Source: Plut-88900 sp965116945 (lineage in GTDB: Bacteria > Chloroflexota > Dehalococcoidia > Plut-88900). From it: 64,000 nt of DNA. Of this stretch, positions 34,373-43,313 are shown in pieces (positions within the stretch are counted from its first letter, which is position 1; every line of letters begins with the position of its first letter). Below the pieces are notes generated by a model, which did no database searches, was not told the origin of the DNA, and saw nothing but the letters and a program-made list of their open reading frames with translations. Location of the stretch: positions 1,240,001 to 1,304,000 of the forward strand of contig OZ220734.1 in the NCBI GenBank assembly GCA_965116945.1, given 5' to 3'. A program made the position numbers and the translations under genes.

Positions 34373-36586
34373 TTACCCCCGTAGCACCCCCCTCATCCAC
34401 CTCGGCGCCCACCAATTCTTGTCGCCGAGGATTTTCATGAGGGAGGGGACAAGCAGGGCCCTGACTACGGTGCTGTCCAGGAATATGGCGAGGGCAATCC
34501 CGAGGCCGAGGGCCTTGATGATTATGATGTCGCCGAAGGTGAAGGATCCCGCCACCAGCACCAGAACGAGGGCGGCGCTGGTTATGATGCGTCCCGTTCT
34601 TTCGAGGCCGAGGGCCACGCTCTTGGCGTTGTCTCCCGTTTCGTCGTAGATCTCCCTGATGCGGGTGAGGAGGAAGACCTCGTAGTCCATGGAGAGGCCA
34701 AATAGGATGGTGAAGAGGAGGATGGGAAGGGTGGCCTCCAGGAATCCGGTCGAGGTAAAGTTCAGGAGTCCCTCCAGGTTGCCCTGCTGGAAGATGAATA
34801 CCAATGCGCCGTAACTGGCGAAAACGCTCATGCCGTTCATCACCAGGGCCTTGAGCGGTATCACCACTGACCTGAAGAGGAATGTCAGGACCAGGTAGAC
34901 GGATATGGTTATCAGGGCAAGGGCCCAGGGGAAGGCGTCGTACATGGCCTCCACGGCGTCCATGAGGCTGGCCGTGGCCCCCGAGACCAGGTAATCGCCG
35001 TCACCATCGTAGGCGCGGAGGCGGCGGACGGTGTCACGGGCATCGTCGGAGTTCATCTCATAGACGGTGTATATGAGGACCATAGTGGTGTTGCCGCCAC
35101 CGAACTCATCCAGAACTTCTCGGACCTCGGGGGAGGCGCGGGCCTCGGCATTGCCGTAGACGGACTGGTACTGTTCCAGGGTCACGCCTTCTTCGATGTC
35201 GACTAGGCTCTCGATTCGGGTCACGCCGGGCAAGTCTCGGGCGGAACGGGTATAGGCGTGGAGGGTAGCGAGGTTGTGGGGGTTGGTGACGTCGTCATCG
35301 AAGCGGGCTGCGATGAGGATGGGGACGAGAGCGCCTTCGCCCAGCTCCTCGGAGACCTTCTCCCAGCCCTGGCGGGACTCGGCCTCCTCGGGCAGGACGC
35401 TGGCCCACGGAACGCCGAGCTTCACCTGCAGGAAGGGCGTACCCAGGGCCAGCAGCGCCGCAATAACCGGAATCATCACCAGCAGGGGTCGGCGGGTCAC
35501 CCAGCCAGCGAGGGTCCTCCAGAAATTCCCGCCTCGGTATAGTCGGGCCGGGAGGATGGGAAGCGAGTCTATCCGGCGACCCACTACCGAAAGGAGCGCG
35601 GGCACTAGGGTCAGTGCCACCGCCACCGATGCCGCAATCACGACTATGCCCCCAATCCCTATGGACCTGAGCATGGATAATTCGAAGATGAGGAGGCCGG
35701 CTAGACCCAAGGCCGTGGTGATTCCGGAGAACAGGATCGCCCTTCCCGCCATGCCGACAGTGAGGGCAACACTTTCCTCCACGTCGTTCATTTCTAGCTC
35801 CTCCCGGAAGCGGCTCACCATTAGGAGTGAGTAGTCTATAGCGGCGCCGACGCCAAGGAGGGTGGCAGTGTTCAAGGCGAACACTGACATGGAGGTCACA
35901 AGGCCCAACAGGTAGATGGAGGCGAGCGTGATGCCCAGCCCCAACAACCCGATGGCTATGGGAGCAGCCACGGAGACGACGGTTCGGAAGATGACGAGCA
36001 GGGCAAGGGCCACGAGAGGGAAGGTTATGAACTCGGCGCGCCTGAGGTCCTCGCCGGTGTATTCGTTGATGTCTGAGAATATGGCCGAACCTCCGGTAAG
36101 CCAGACGTTCAACTCCACCTCCGGCACCACAGCCCGCATCTTCGGCAGCTCGTCGAGAACTTCGTCGAGGGGGATGTCGAGTCCTACGAGGGCATAGGTG
36201 GTCCGGCCGTCCGGGGAGACAAGATTCTCGTTGGCGGAGGAGAAATAGCTGTCGATCCTTGCGACGCCCGGGTATTCCGCGAGGGCGGAAAGAACGGTCT
36301 GGGCGAGGGCCTCGTAGACGGGGTCGTGGACGGTGAGGTTGTCGTGGGAGAAGACGGGGATGACTATGGCCTGGTTGAGGACGCCTTCTTCTTCGAGGAT
36401 TTCGAAGGCACGTTGGGCCTCGGTGTCCTGTTCGCCGAAGCCGGAGGAGAGCACGGACTCGACTCTCGGGGCCAGGAATGCACAGCCGGCCAGGACCAAA
36501 ACCCAGAAGGCAATGACCAGCCAGCGATGGATGTAGACCCAACGGCCAAGGCGATAGAAATGAGAAGCGTGGATATCGCGGGCCAG
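34373..36586 (-). CDS. MMPL/RND-family transporter
   Basis: A large RND-superfamily membrane protein with two halves, each with a membrane segment, a periplasmic domain and a five-helix bundle; the signatures ATLLGVGAAIDYSLLMVSRF and FGLSMDYEVFLLTRIRE are the paired MMPL motifs. The frame extends upstream of the first track-like TTG (36499) to include the first helix (WLVIAFWVLVLAGC). No ATG/GTG/TTG starts that region; a CTG at 36586 has GGAGGTG 7 nt upstream and is the best candidate, giving about 737 aa. Cargo is unknown; family members export lipids or drugs. Confidence 0.82.
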   Translation of the reverse strand: MARDIHASHFYRLGRWVYIHRWLVIAFWVLVLAGCAFLAPRVESVLSSGFGEQDTEAQRAFEILEEEGVLNQAIVIPVFSHDNLTVHDPVYEALAQTVLSALAEYPGVARIDSYFSSANENLVSPDGRTTYALVGLDIPLDEVLDELPKMRAVVPEVELNVWLTGGSAIFSDINEYTGEDLRRAEFITFPLVALALLVIFRTVVSVAAPIAIGLLGLGITLASIYLLGLVTSMSVFALNTATLLGVGAAIDYSLLMVSRFREELEMNDVEESVALTVGMAGRAILFSGITTALGLAGLLIFELSMLRSIGIGGIVVIAASVAVALTLVPALLSVVGRRIDSLPILPARLYRGGNFWRTLAGWVTRRPLLVMIPVIAALLALGTPFLQVKLGVPWASVLPEEAESRQGWEKVSEELGEGALVPILIAARFDDDVTNPHNLATLHAYTRSARDLPGVTRIESLVDIEEGVTLEQYQSVYGNAEARASPEVREVLDEFGGGNTTMVLIYTVYEMNSDDARDTVRRLRAYDGDGDYLVSGATASLMDAVEAMYDAFPWALALITISVYLVLTFLFRSVVIPLKALVMNGMSVFASYGALVFIFQQGNLEGLLNFTSTGFLEATLPILLFTILFGLSMDYEVFLLTRIREIYDETGDNAKSVALGLERTGRIITSAALVLVLVAGSFTFGDIIIIKALGLGIALAIFLDSTVVRALLVPSLMKILGDKNWWAPRWMRGVLRG

Positions 36587-36640
36587 TGTGTCACCTCCGG
36601 GAAGCCGTCCCTGGTGAGATTATAGCAACGTCCCCTCCCC

Positions 36641-36674
36641 CCGCTCATACTTCGACGGAGCTCAGCACGAACGG
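36641..36674. repeat. Interspersed repeat family A, copy 10 (degenerate right arm)
   Basis: CCGCTCAT left arm and CTTCGAC...CTCAGC core; the right arm reads ACGAACGG instead of ATGAGCGG. Confidence 0.6.
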
Positions 36675-36739
36675 CCCCACCACCCGCAGGACAGGTTATG
36701 CAAGGTTTCTAGAAGGGGCGGGGATGTATAATTTGAATT

Positions 36740-38071
36740 ATGGGGGTGAAAAGGGGCATAAGGCTGTCCCTGGCGGTTGCGATGTTGGTTGCAGGGCTGG
36801 CGTTGCTGCTGACCCCCGCCCACGCCCAGGCCCCGACCGAGCAGGTCTACGTCCTCACCTACGACGGCAACATAGACCCGAACGCGGAGCGGTACTTCGC
36901 CAGGGGAATCAGGTTGGCGGAGGAGGATGGAGCGCCGTTGGTTGTCATCAAGCTGGACACGCCGGGTGGCCTCCTATCGTCCACTGAAAAGATCGTTGAG
37001 CTGCTGCTGGGGGCTGATGTACCAGTGGCGGTCTACGTGTACCCGCCGGGGGCTTTTGCGGCTTCGGCGGGGACGTTTGTGACGGCGGCGGCGAACTTTG
37101 CGGTGATGGCGGAGGGCACATCCATAGGGGCGGCGGCACCGGTGTCGGCGGACGGGGAAGACCTGCCCGACACCCTCTCCGAGAAAGCCACAAACATCAC
37201 CGTCGCCATGGCCGAGGGCATTGCCGAGAAGCGCGGCCGGGACAAGGAAGCGCTGACCAAGACCATCACCGAGGCGGAGGCATACACGGCATCGGCGGCG
37301 GTGGAAGCGAACCTCGTGGACTTCGTCGCGGTGAATATGGAGGACCTGCTGGAGCAGCTGGACGGTCGGGAGACGGAGACGGTGTCCGGGGTGGTGACGA
37401 TGGAGACGGAAGGGCTGGTGGAGCGGGAGGTGGAGATGAGCCTGGCGGAGAGGTTCTTCGGGTTCGTCGGGGACCCGAACGTTATCGGGCTACTGCTGAC
37501 TTTCGGGGCACTGGGGTTGTTCGTGGAGCTGCTGAGCCCCGGGCTGATTGTGCCCGGTGTCGTTGGCGGCCTCGCTATGATAATCGGGCTGGTGGCCCTC
37601 GGGACGCTGCCCTTCAACTGGGCGGGCATCGTACTCCTAGCCCTGGCAGCCATCCTGATATTCTTCGAAATCCAGGCCCCGGGGCTGGGGTTCCTGGGGG
37701 TGGGTGGGGTGATCGCGTTCGTCCTGGGTACATTGCTGCTATTCTCCGTGGGAGAACCCGACTTCCCCGACGCCCCCGTCGTCAGGATTAGCCTGTGGTT
37801 GGTGGGGATTCTGTCGGGGCTGATTGCCTTCTTCGCGCTGTTCATGGTCGGGGCGGTGGTGAGAACGCGGAAGATGAAGTACAACCAGGTTGGGGGGAAT
37901 TTGATAGGGCAGACCGGCAAAGTTCTGACAGCGCTGAGTCCTGTTGGCACTGTGCAGCTGACCAGCGAGACTTGGAGTGCGGTTTCCTCGGGGGAGGAGG
38001 AGATCGGGGTGGGGGAGAAGGTGGAGGTGGTGGGGGTGGATGGACTTACAATCAAGGTACGTAAAGCGTGA
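36740..38071 (+). CDS. nfeD: NfeD-family membrane serine protease, long form
   Basis: A 443-aa protein with an N-terminal signal peptide (cut near AHA-Q), a ClpP-class serine protease domain (LDTPGGLLSST and the GAFAASAGTF nucleophile region, Ser near residue 107), a block of four to five membrane segments (about 245-380) and a C-terminal OB-fold NfeD domain. Long NfeD proteins cleave stomatin-like partners, and an SPFH gene follows directly. A TATAAT at 36727-36732 lies only 7 nt before the ATG, suggesting a leaderless transcript. Confidence 0.9.
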   Translation: MGVKRGIRLSLAVAMLVAGLALLLTPAHAQAPTEQVYVLTYDGNIDPNAERYFARGIRLAEEDGAPLVVIKLDTPGGLLSSTEKIVELLLGADVPVAVYVYPPGAFAASAGTFVTAAANFAVMAEGTSIGAAAPVSADGEDLPDTLSEKATNITVAMAEGIAEKRGRDKEALTKTITEAEAYTASAAVEANLVDFVAVNMEDLLEQLDGRETETVSGVVTMETEGLVEREVEMSLAERFFGFVGDPNVIGLLLTFGALGLFVELLSPGLIVPGVVGGLAMIIGLVALGTLPFNWAGIVLLALAAILIFFEIQAPGLGFLGVGGVIAFVLGTLLLFSVGEPDFPDAPVVRISLWLVGILSGLIAFFALFMVGAVVRTRKMKYNQVGGNLIGQTGKVLTALSPVGTVQLTSETWSAVSSGEEEIGVGEKVEVVGVDGLTIKVRKA

Positions 38072-38089
38072 GCTAGAAAGGAGCCTTAG

Positions 38090-38968
38090 ATGGCTACACC
38101 CGTTTTATTTCCGGTAATCATCGTGAAGCAGTACGAAAGGATGGTGCCCTTCAGGCTGGGCAAGTTCTTCGGGTTGAAGGGGGCGGGGCTGCGGCTGCTC
38201 ATACCGTTCCTCGACAGCTTCCAGAAGGTCGACCTCCGAGAAGACGTCATTGACGTCGCCCGACAGACCAACATCACCAAGGACAACGCACCCATAGACA
38301 TCGACTTCCTTATCTACTACAAGGTGGTCGACCACGAGGCCGAGAAGAGCGTGCTGGAGGTGCAGGACTTCCGGGCGGCGATTGTCGGGATGGCGACCAC
38401 CACGCTTAGGGCGGTGGTCGGGGACATTTCGCTGGACGACGTGCTGGCCAAGAGGGAGGAGATCAACCAGATACTGCGGGTCAAGCTGGACGAGGTGACA
38501 AGTCGTTGGGGGGTGAAGGTCACAGCGGTCGAGATCCGGGAGATCGAACCCCCGGCCGAAATACAGCACGCCATGAACAGGCAGATGGCCGCTGAGCGGG
38601 AACGGCGGGCCGTAGTCACGGAGGCGGACGGCCAGAAAGAGGCCAACATCACCGTAGCCCAAGGCCAGAAGCAGGCCGCAATCCTCAGCGCCGAGGGTGA
38701 ACGCCAGGCGGCGATCCTGCAGGCGGAGGGGCACCGGCAGGCTGCGATCCTGAACGCCGAGGGATTCAGCAATGCGCTCGACCAGATCTACAAGGTGGCC
38801 TCGGGCGTCGACGCCAAGACCATGAGCCTCCAGTACTTCGAGACGCTGAAGGACATCGGGGCCAGCCCCTCGACCAAGTTCATCTTCCCGATGGAGTTCA
38901 CGAACGTGCTGAAGCCGTTTATGAACCTGGCCGCGAGTGGACAGGAGGAGAGTTCCAACGGCACTTAG
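38090..38968 (+). CDS. SPFH/Band 7 (paraslipin) membrane-scaffold protein
   Basis: A 292-aa SPFH-domain protein. The N-terminal membrane segment is short. The SPFH core has VPFRLGKF, DLREDVIDV and DNAPIDIDFLIYYKV. A long Ala/Glu/Gln coiled-coil with repeats AAILxAEGERQ (about residues 200-230) follows. It forms oligomeric membrane microdomain scaffolds and is the usual partner of the upstream NfeD protease, 18 nt away. It is followed by a strong terminator. Confidence 0.92.
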   Translation: MATPVLFPVIIVKQYERMVPFRLGKFFGLKGAGLRLLIPFLDSFQKVDLREDVIDVARQTNITKDNAPIDIDFLIYYKVVDHEAEKSVLEVQDFRAAIVGMATTTLRAVVGDISLDDVLAKREEINQILRVKLDEVTSRWGVKVTAVEIREIEPPAEIQHAMNRQMAAERERRAVVTEADGQKEANITVAQGQKQAAILSAEGERQAAILQAEGHRQAAILNAEGFSNALDQIYKVASGVDAKTMSLQYFETLKDIGASPSTKFIFPMEFTNVLKPFMNLAASGQEESSNGT

Positions 38969-38999
38969 AGGCCCAGGAAGTGCAAACAAAAAAGTCTAA

Positions 39000-39037
39000 T
39001 GGTGGGAAGGAGCATCGCTCCTTCCCACCACTGTTTT
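39000..39037. terminator. Rho-independent terminator after the nfeD-SPFH operon
   Basis: 14-bp perfect stem (TGGTGGGAAGGAGC 39000-39013 and its complement 39017-39030) with a 3-nt ATC loop, then CTGTTTT. An A-tract (ACAAAAAAG) on the left side also gives the minus strand a T-tract. Confidence 0.85.
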
Positions 39038-39047
39038 GAATGGCCGG

Positions 39048-39056
39048 TGCTATACT
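39048..39056 (+). promoter_or_regulatory. Extended -10 promoter of proB
   Basis: TGCTATACT matches the TGnTATAnT extended -10. The start point would be near 39063, downstream of the ATG at 39040, which supports the ATG at 39079 as the proB start. Confidence 0.5.
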
Positions 39057-39078
39057 CGATTCCTTGCCGAAGCTAGAG

Positions 39079-40221
39079 ATGGCGAAATTCAATGACAACC
39101 TAGAGTCGGGCGCGTACCGGAGGGTGGTGGTCAAGCTGGGGAGCAACCTGCTGGCGGGCCCCGACCGCGGCCTGGACCTGGACTGCATGGCCTCGCTGGT
39201 GAGGCAGATAGCGCAGATCAGGCGGGAGGGGATGGAGGTGGTGCTGGTGTCCTCGGGGGCGATGGCGTCGGGGAGGGAGATACTGGGCCGGGTGCCGGAG
39301 CATCGGGGGGTGCCGCTGAAACAGGTGCTGGCGTCGGTGGGACAGGGCCGGCTGATGCAGGCCTACGACAGGCTGTTCGGGGAGCACGGGATAACCGTGG
39401 CGCAGGCGCTGGTGTCGAGGGGGGACCTGTCGGACAGGCTCGGCTATCTGAACGTGCGCAACACCCTGAACACGCTCCTGGAGCTCGACGTGCAGCCGAT
39501 TGTCAACGAAAACGACGTGGTCGCCGTGGAGGAGATAAGGGGGGCGCGTTTCGGGGACAACGACAACCTGTCGGCGATGGTGGCGAACCTGGTCGATGCG
39601 GACCTGCTGATGATCCTCTCGGACGTGGCGGGGCTGTACACCTCGGACCCGATGCTCGACCCCCAGGCAGAGCTAATCCCGAGAGTCGAGACCATCGACG
39701 ACTCCATAACGTCGCTGGCGGCGGGTACCAAGAGCAGCAAGGCGGTCGGGGGGATGGTGACCAAGCTGCAGGCGGCGAGCCTGGCAACGGCGTCTGGGGT
39801 GGACGTGGTGATCGCCAAGGGCCGGCTGGAGAACGTGATCCCGAGGCTGGCCGGGGGCGAGGGGCTGGGGACGTTCTTCCCGAGCCATACGACGAAGATG
39901 GAGAGCCGGAAGCGGTGGATGCTGAGCGGGCTGAACTCCCGGGGGTCGGTGCGGGTGGACTGGGGAGCGGCGTCGGCGGTGGTGAAGGGAGGGAAGAGCC
40001 TGCTGCCTGCGGGGGTGACGGAGGTGTCGGGGAGCTTTGAGCGGGGCGACGTGCTGATAGTGGAGGACGGGGACGGGAACCGGATAGCCTGCGGGCTCTC
40101 AAACTACGATGCGGAGGATGCGAGGGCGATAGCGGGGGAGAGGTCGGGGAGGATATTCGAAATTCTCGGGTATGAATACGGGGCGGAGCTGGTGCACCGG
40201 GATAATCTGGTGTTGTTGTAG
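39079..40221 (+). CDS. proB: Glutamate 5-kinase
   Basis: First step of proline synthesis: glutamate plus ATP to gamma-glutamyl phosphate. The amino-acid kinase fold shows VVVKLGSNLL, the VSSGAMASG loop, NENDVVAVEE and GDNDNLSAMVA, and a C-terminal PUA domain (from about SRGSVRVDWGA). The length is 380 aa with the ATG at 39079. The upstream ATG at 39040 is only 3 nt after the terminator T-tract and upstream of the predicted start of transcription. proA follows, but only after a 3-kb restriction-modification gene. Confidence 0.93.
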   Translation: MAKFNDNLESGAYRRVVVKLGSNLLAGPDRGLDLDCMASLVRQIAQIRREGMEVVLVSSGAMASGREILGRVPEHRGVPLKQVLASVGQGRLMQAYDRLFGEHGITVAQALVSRGDLSDRLGYLNVRNTLNTLLELDVQPIVNENDVVAVEEIRGARFGDNDNLSAMVANLVDADLLMILSDVAGLYTSDPMLDPQAELIPRVETIDDSITSLAAGTKSSKAVGGMVTKLQAASLATASGVDVVIAKGRLENVIPRLAGGEGLGTFFPSHTTKMESRKRWMLSGLNSRGSVRVDWGAASAVVKGGKSLLPAGVTEVSGSFERGDVLIVEDGDGNRIACGLSNYDAEDARAIAGERSGRIFEILGYEYGAELVHRDNLVLL

Positions 40222-40224
40222 GTT

Positions 40225-43200
40225 ATGGCGAAATATCCGCACATAGAGCGATATCACGAGCACCTGAGCCAACTGCGCGAGTTCGGGGGCTATTCAGAAC
40301 AACACCTCCGCATCGCATTTCAGAACTGCCTCGACTCCTACTGCCGCGACCGCCGCGAACGATTGATGCTTGTCCCAGAGTTGTCACTACAGTCGGGGGT
40401 CAGGCCGGACGGCACCGTAAAAGACTCCCTCAGGATGGCGCGCGGCTACTGGGAAGCCAAAGATAGCAGCGATGACCTGGACACCGAGATTCAGAAAAAG
40501 TTCAACAGCGGTTACCCCCGAGACAACATTGTCTTTGAAGACACCGAGACAGCAGTGCTTATCCAACATGGGGACGTTGCCATGCGCGTCGACATGCGCA
40601 GGCCGGACGAACTGCACCGTCTCATACAACACTTCCTGGATTACGAGCTACCTGAGATTGAGGAGTTCCGTAAGGCCAGGGAACAGTTTAAGGATGACCT
40701 GCCAAAGGTACTTGAGAATTTGCGGGGAACTATTGAGGAGGCTGAAGCCACCAACGCTCAATATCGACATGCTGCGGAAGAATACCTTAACCTTTGCCGC
40801 CAGAGCATTGGGCCGGACGTTTCCGAGGAAGACGTTCGGGAGATGCTTCTCCAGCACATTCTCACCAAGGACATTTTCCTAAACGTCTTTGCAGACACCC
40901 AGTTCCACAGCGAGAACAGTGTCGCAAAGCAGCTGGACTCCTTGGAGAAGAGCTTCTTTACCGGTGCAGTGAAACATGAGGCTATAGACCGGCTGCACAC
41001 CTACTATGGCGCGATAGGCAGGGCGGCTTATGAGATAGCGGACTACTCCGAGAAACAGAAGTTCATCAAGGCGATTTACGAAGACTTCTACAAGGTATAC
41101 AACCCCGATGCGGCGGATCGGCTAGGTGTGGTGTACACGCCTAACGAGGTTGTGGATTTCATGATCCGGGGCACGGACTATCTGCTGCAGAAGCATTTCG
41201 GGCGTGGGCTGGCCGATGAGAACGTACAAATCCTGGATCCGGCTACGGGCACAGGAACGTTCATCACCAACCTGATCAACTACCTGCCGGAGGAGCGGCT
41301 GGAGTACAAATACCTCAATGAGATTCACGCAAACGAGGTTGCGATACTCCCCTACTACATCGCCAACTTGAACATTGAGTACACGTACAAAGAGCGGATG
41401 GGCCGTTACCTGGAGTTTCCGAACCTGTGCTTTGTGGACACTCTAGATAACATGGATTGGCAGCAGGCGGGTGCCACAGGTGGGGTAGTGCAAAGGCAAG
41501 GTGCACTAAATCTTGGGGGGTTGTCGGTAGAAAACTGGATGCGGGTGCAGGAGCAGAACGAAAAGACGATCAGTGTAATAATCGGCAACCCGCCCTATAA
41601 CGACAGCCAAAGCAATTGGTATGAACTTAACCCGAATAGAGAATATCCGGAGATTGACCAACGAATTAAAGAAACATACGTCAGTGAGAGCACAGCGCAA
41701 CGGACTCACCAATATGACATGTACAAGCGCTTTATCCGGTGGGCATCAGACCGTCTTGCAGATGATGGGATCATCGCATTCGTGACTAACCGGGCTTATC
41801 TCCATACTGGGCAGGACGATGGATTCAGGAAAGTGGTGGATAAAGAGTTTAGTTACCTCTATGCAATTGACTTGAGATCCGATGTGCGTCGGAACCCGAA
41901 GATATCAGGTACAACCCATAACGTGTTTGGTATACAAACCGGCGTAGCGATAGGATTTTTCGTGCGAACAACATCACGCGACGAAATGGCTGTTGTTAAA
42001 TATGCGAGTAGAAGAGATGCTGAACTCGCATCCGAAAAACTTGCATATCTGCGCGATGCCGAGCTTCATGAGATTGATTTTGAGGACACCCACTTAGACC
42101 GTAGAAGCAACTGGCTAAATCATTCCGACACCGACTTTGAGGACCTTGTACCTGTAGCGAACAAAGAAACCAAAGTGGCAAAGTCGTCTGTTGGGGAAAG
42201 TGCCTTGTTCAGCCTATTCTCTGTAGGTATAAGCACTAACAGGGATGAGTGGGCATATGATTTTCATCAAAAGAATTTGATGAACAAGCTCAGATATTTC
42301 TTCGATGTCTATAACAATGACCTTGATCGCTTAGAAACCGAAAGCCCTGACCGAAGTTCGATAGGTGCTTGGGTCAACAGATCCATTAAATGGACTACAG
42401 AATTAGAGGAACACCTAGTTCGCAGACACCAATTAGTCTTGGATGCAGATCGTATCACCGAAAGCTTGTACAGACCCTTCACCTCCAAGGTCTGTTACTA
42501 CGCCCCAATATTTACGCATCGAACATACCAAATGCCACAAATATTGCCTTTTAGCGGTGGAGTTGAAAACTCTTTGATTTGCTTTTGCGTAAACGGCAAG
42601 CATTTCTACTCACTAGCCACTAACAAAGTTGCGAATCTGCATCTAACCGGAGACTCACAATGCCTTCCTCTCTATAGATACACAGAAAACGGCGAGAGGA
42701 CCTCAAATATTACGGACTGGGGTCTTCGGTTGTTCCGCGAACACTATAAGGACGATTTAATCTCCGCAAAGGGGATTTTTGCCTATACGTACGCGATCCT
42801 ACACGATCCTGAATATCTTGCATTGTACGCAGTGGACTTGTTGCAAGAGTTCCCGCGTGTGCCCTTCTACCCCGACTTCCGCGCGTGGGCCAACATTGGG
42901 CAAGAGCTACTAGACTTGCATATAGGTTTCGATTCAGCGGAGCCCTTTCCGCTGTATCGGAGGGATGCCGAGGCCAAGCCGGGTAGGCCTCGCCTAAAGG
43001 CAGACAAAGAGAGGGGCTTAATCATCCTGGACGGCCAGACCACGCTGGAGGGAGTGCCGAACGTGGCATGGGAGTATGTGCTCGGAAACCGATCGGCACT
43101 GGAGTGGGTGTTGGACCAATACAAGGAAAAGAAGCCCAAGGACCCGACCATCGCAGAGAGATTTAACACCTATCGTTTTGCAGACTACAAGGAGCATGTG

Positions 43201-43299
43201 ATTGATTTGCTGCGTCGGGTGTGTACGGTGAGTGTGCGTACGATGGAGTTGATTGACAGCATGCCTGCCCGTTCTTGCCCATCAAAGGTAGACGGCTGA
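40225..43299 (+). CDS. Type ISP/IIG-like restriction-modification protein (nuclease + adenine methyltransferase), helicase-less
   Basis: A 1024-aa single-chain enzyme. The N-terminal PD-(D/E)xK nuclease has Asp62 in VRPDG and the Glu77-x-Lys79 pair in YWEAKD. A helical coupler follows (residues about 100-290). The gamma-class N6-adenine methyltransferase has motif I DPATGTGTF (Asp338 on) and NPPY at 455-458. The C-terminal 450 residues are a target-recognition region. Type ISP enzymes such as LlaBIII have a RecA-like helicase between nuclease and methyltransferase; that is missing here. It starts 3 nt after proB and is AT-richer than its neighbours, especially at about 41.6-42.8 kb, which suggests acquisition. 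Confidence 0.83.
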   Translation: MAKYPHIERYHEHLSQLREFGGYSEQHLRIAFQNCLDSYCRDRRERLMLVPELSLQSGVRPDGTVKDSLRMARGYWEAKDSSDDLDTEIQKKFNSGYPRDNIVFEDTETAVLIQHGDVAMRVDMRRPDELHRLIQHFLDYELPEIEEFRKAREQFKDDLPKVLENLRGTIEEAEATNAQYRHAAEEYLNLCRQSIGPDVSEEDVREMLLQHILTKDIFLNVFADTQFHSENSVAKQLDSLEKSFFTGAVKHEAIDRLHTYYGAIGRAAYEIADYSEKQKFIKAIYEDFYKVYNPDAADRLGVVYTPNEVVDFMIRGTDYLLQKHFGRGLADENVQILDPATGTGTFITNLINYLPEERLEYKYLNEIHANEVAILPYYIANLNIEYTYKERMGRYLEFPNLCFVDTLDNMDWQQAGATGGVVQRQGALNLGGLSVENWMRVQEQNEKTISVIIGNPPYNDSQSNWYELNPNREYPEIDQRIKETYVSESTAQRTHQYDMYKRFIRWASDRLADDGIIAFVTNRAYLHTGQDDGFRKVVDKEFSYLYAIDLRSDVRRNPKISGTTHNVFGIQTGVAIGFFVRTTSRDEMAVVKYASRRDAELASEKLAYLRDAELHEIDFEDTHLDRRSNWLNHSDTDFEDLVPVANKETKVAKSSVGESALFSLFSVGISTNRDEWAYDFHQKNLMNKLRYFFDVYNNDLDRLETESPDRSSIGAWVNRSIKWTTELEEHLVRRHQLVLDADRITESLYRPFTSKVCYYAPIFTHRTYQMPQILPFSGGVENSLICFCVNGKHFYSLATNKVANLHLTGDSQCLPLYRYTENGERTSNITDWGLRLFREHYKDDLISAKGIFAYTYAILHDPEYLALYAVDLLQEFPRVPFYPDFRAWANIGQELLDLHIGFDSAEPFPLYRRDAEAKPGRPRLKADKERGLIILDGQTTLEGVPNVAWEYVLGNRSALEWVLDQYKEKKPKDPTIAERFNTYRFADYKEHVIDLLRRVCTVSVRTMELIDSMPARSCPSKVDG

Positions 43300-43313
43300 T
43301 AATAGGTGTCGCT

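Noticed and set aside
39040..39078. proB start at the ATG at 39040
   Set aside because: It is 3 nt after a terminator T-tract and upstream of the predicted transcription start; the ATG at 39079 fits better.
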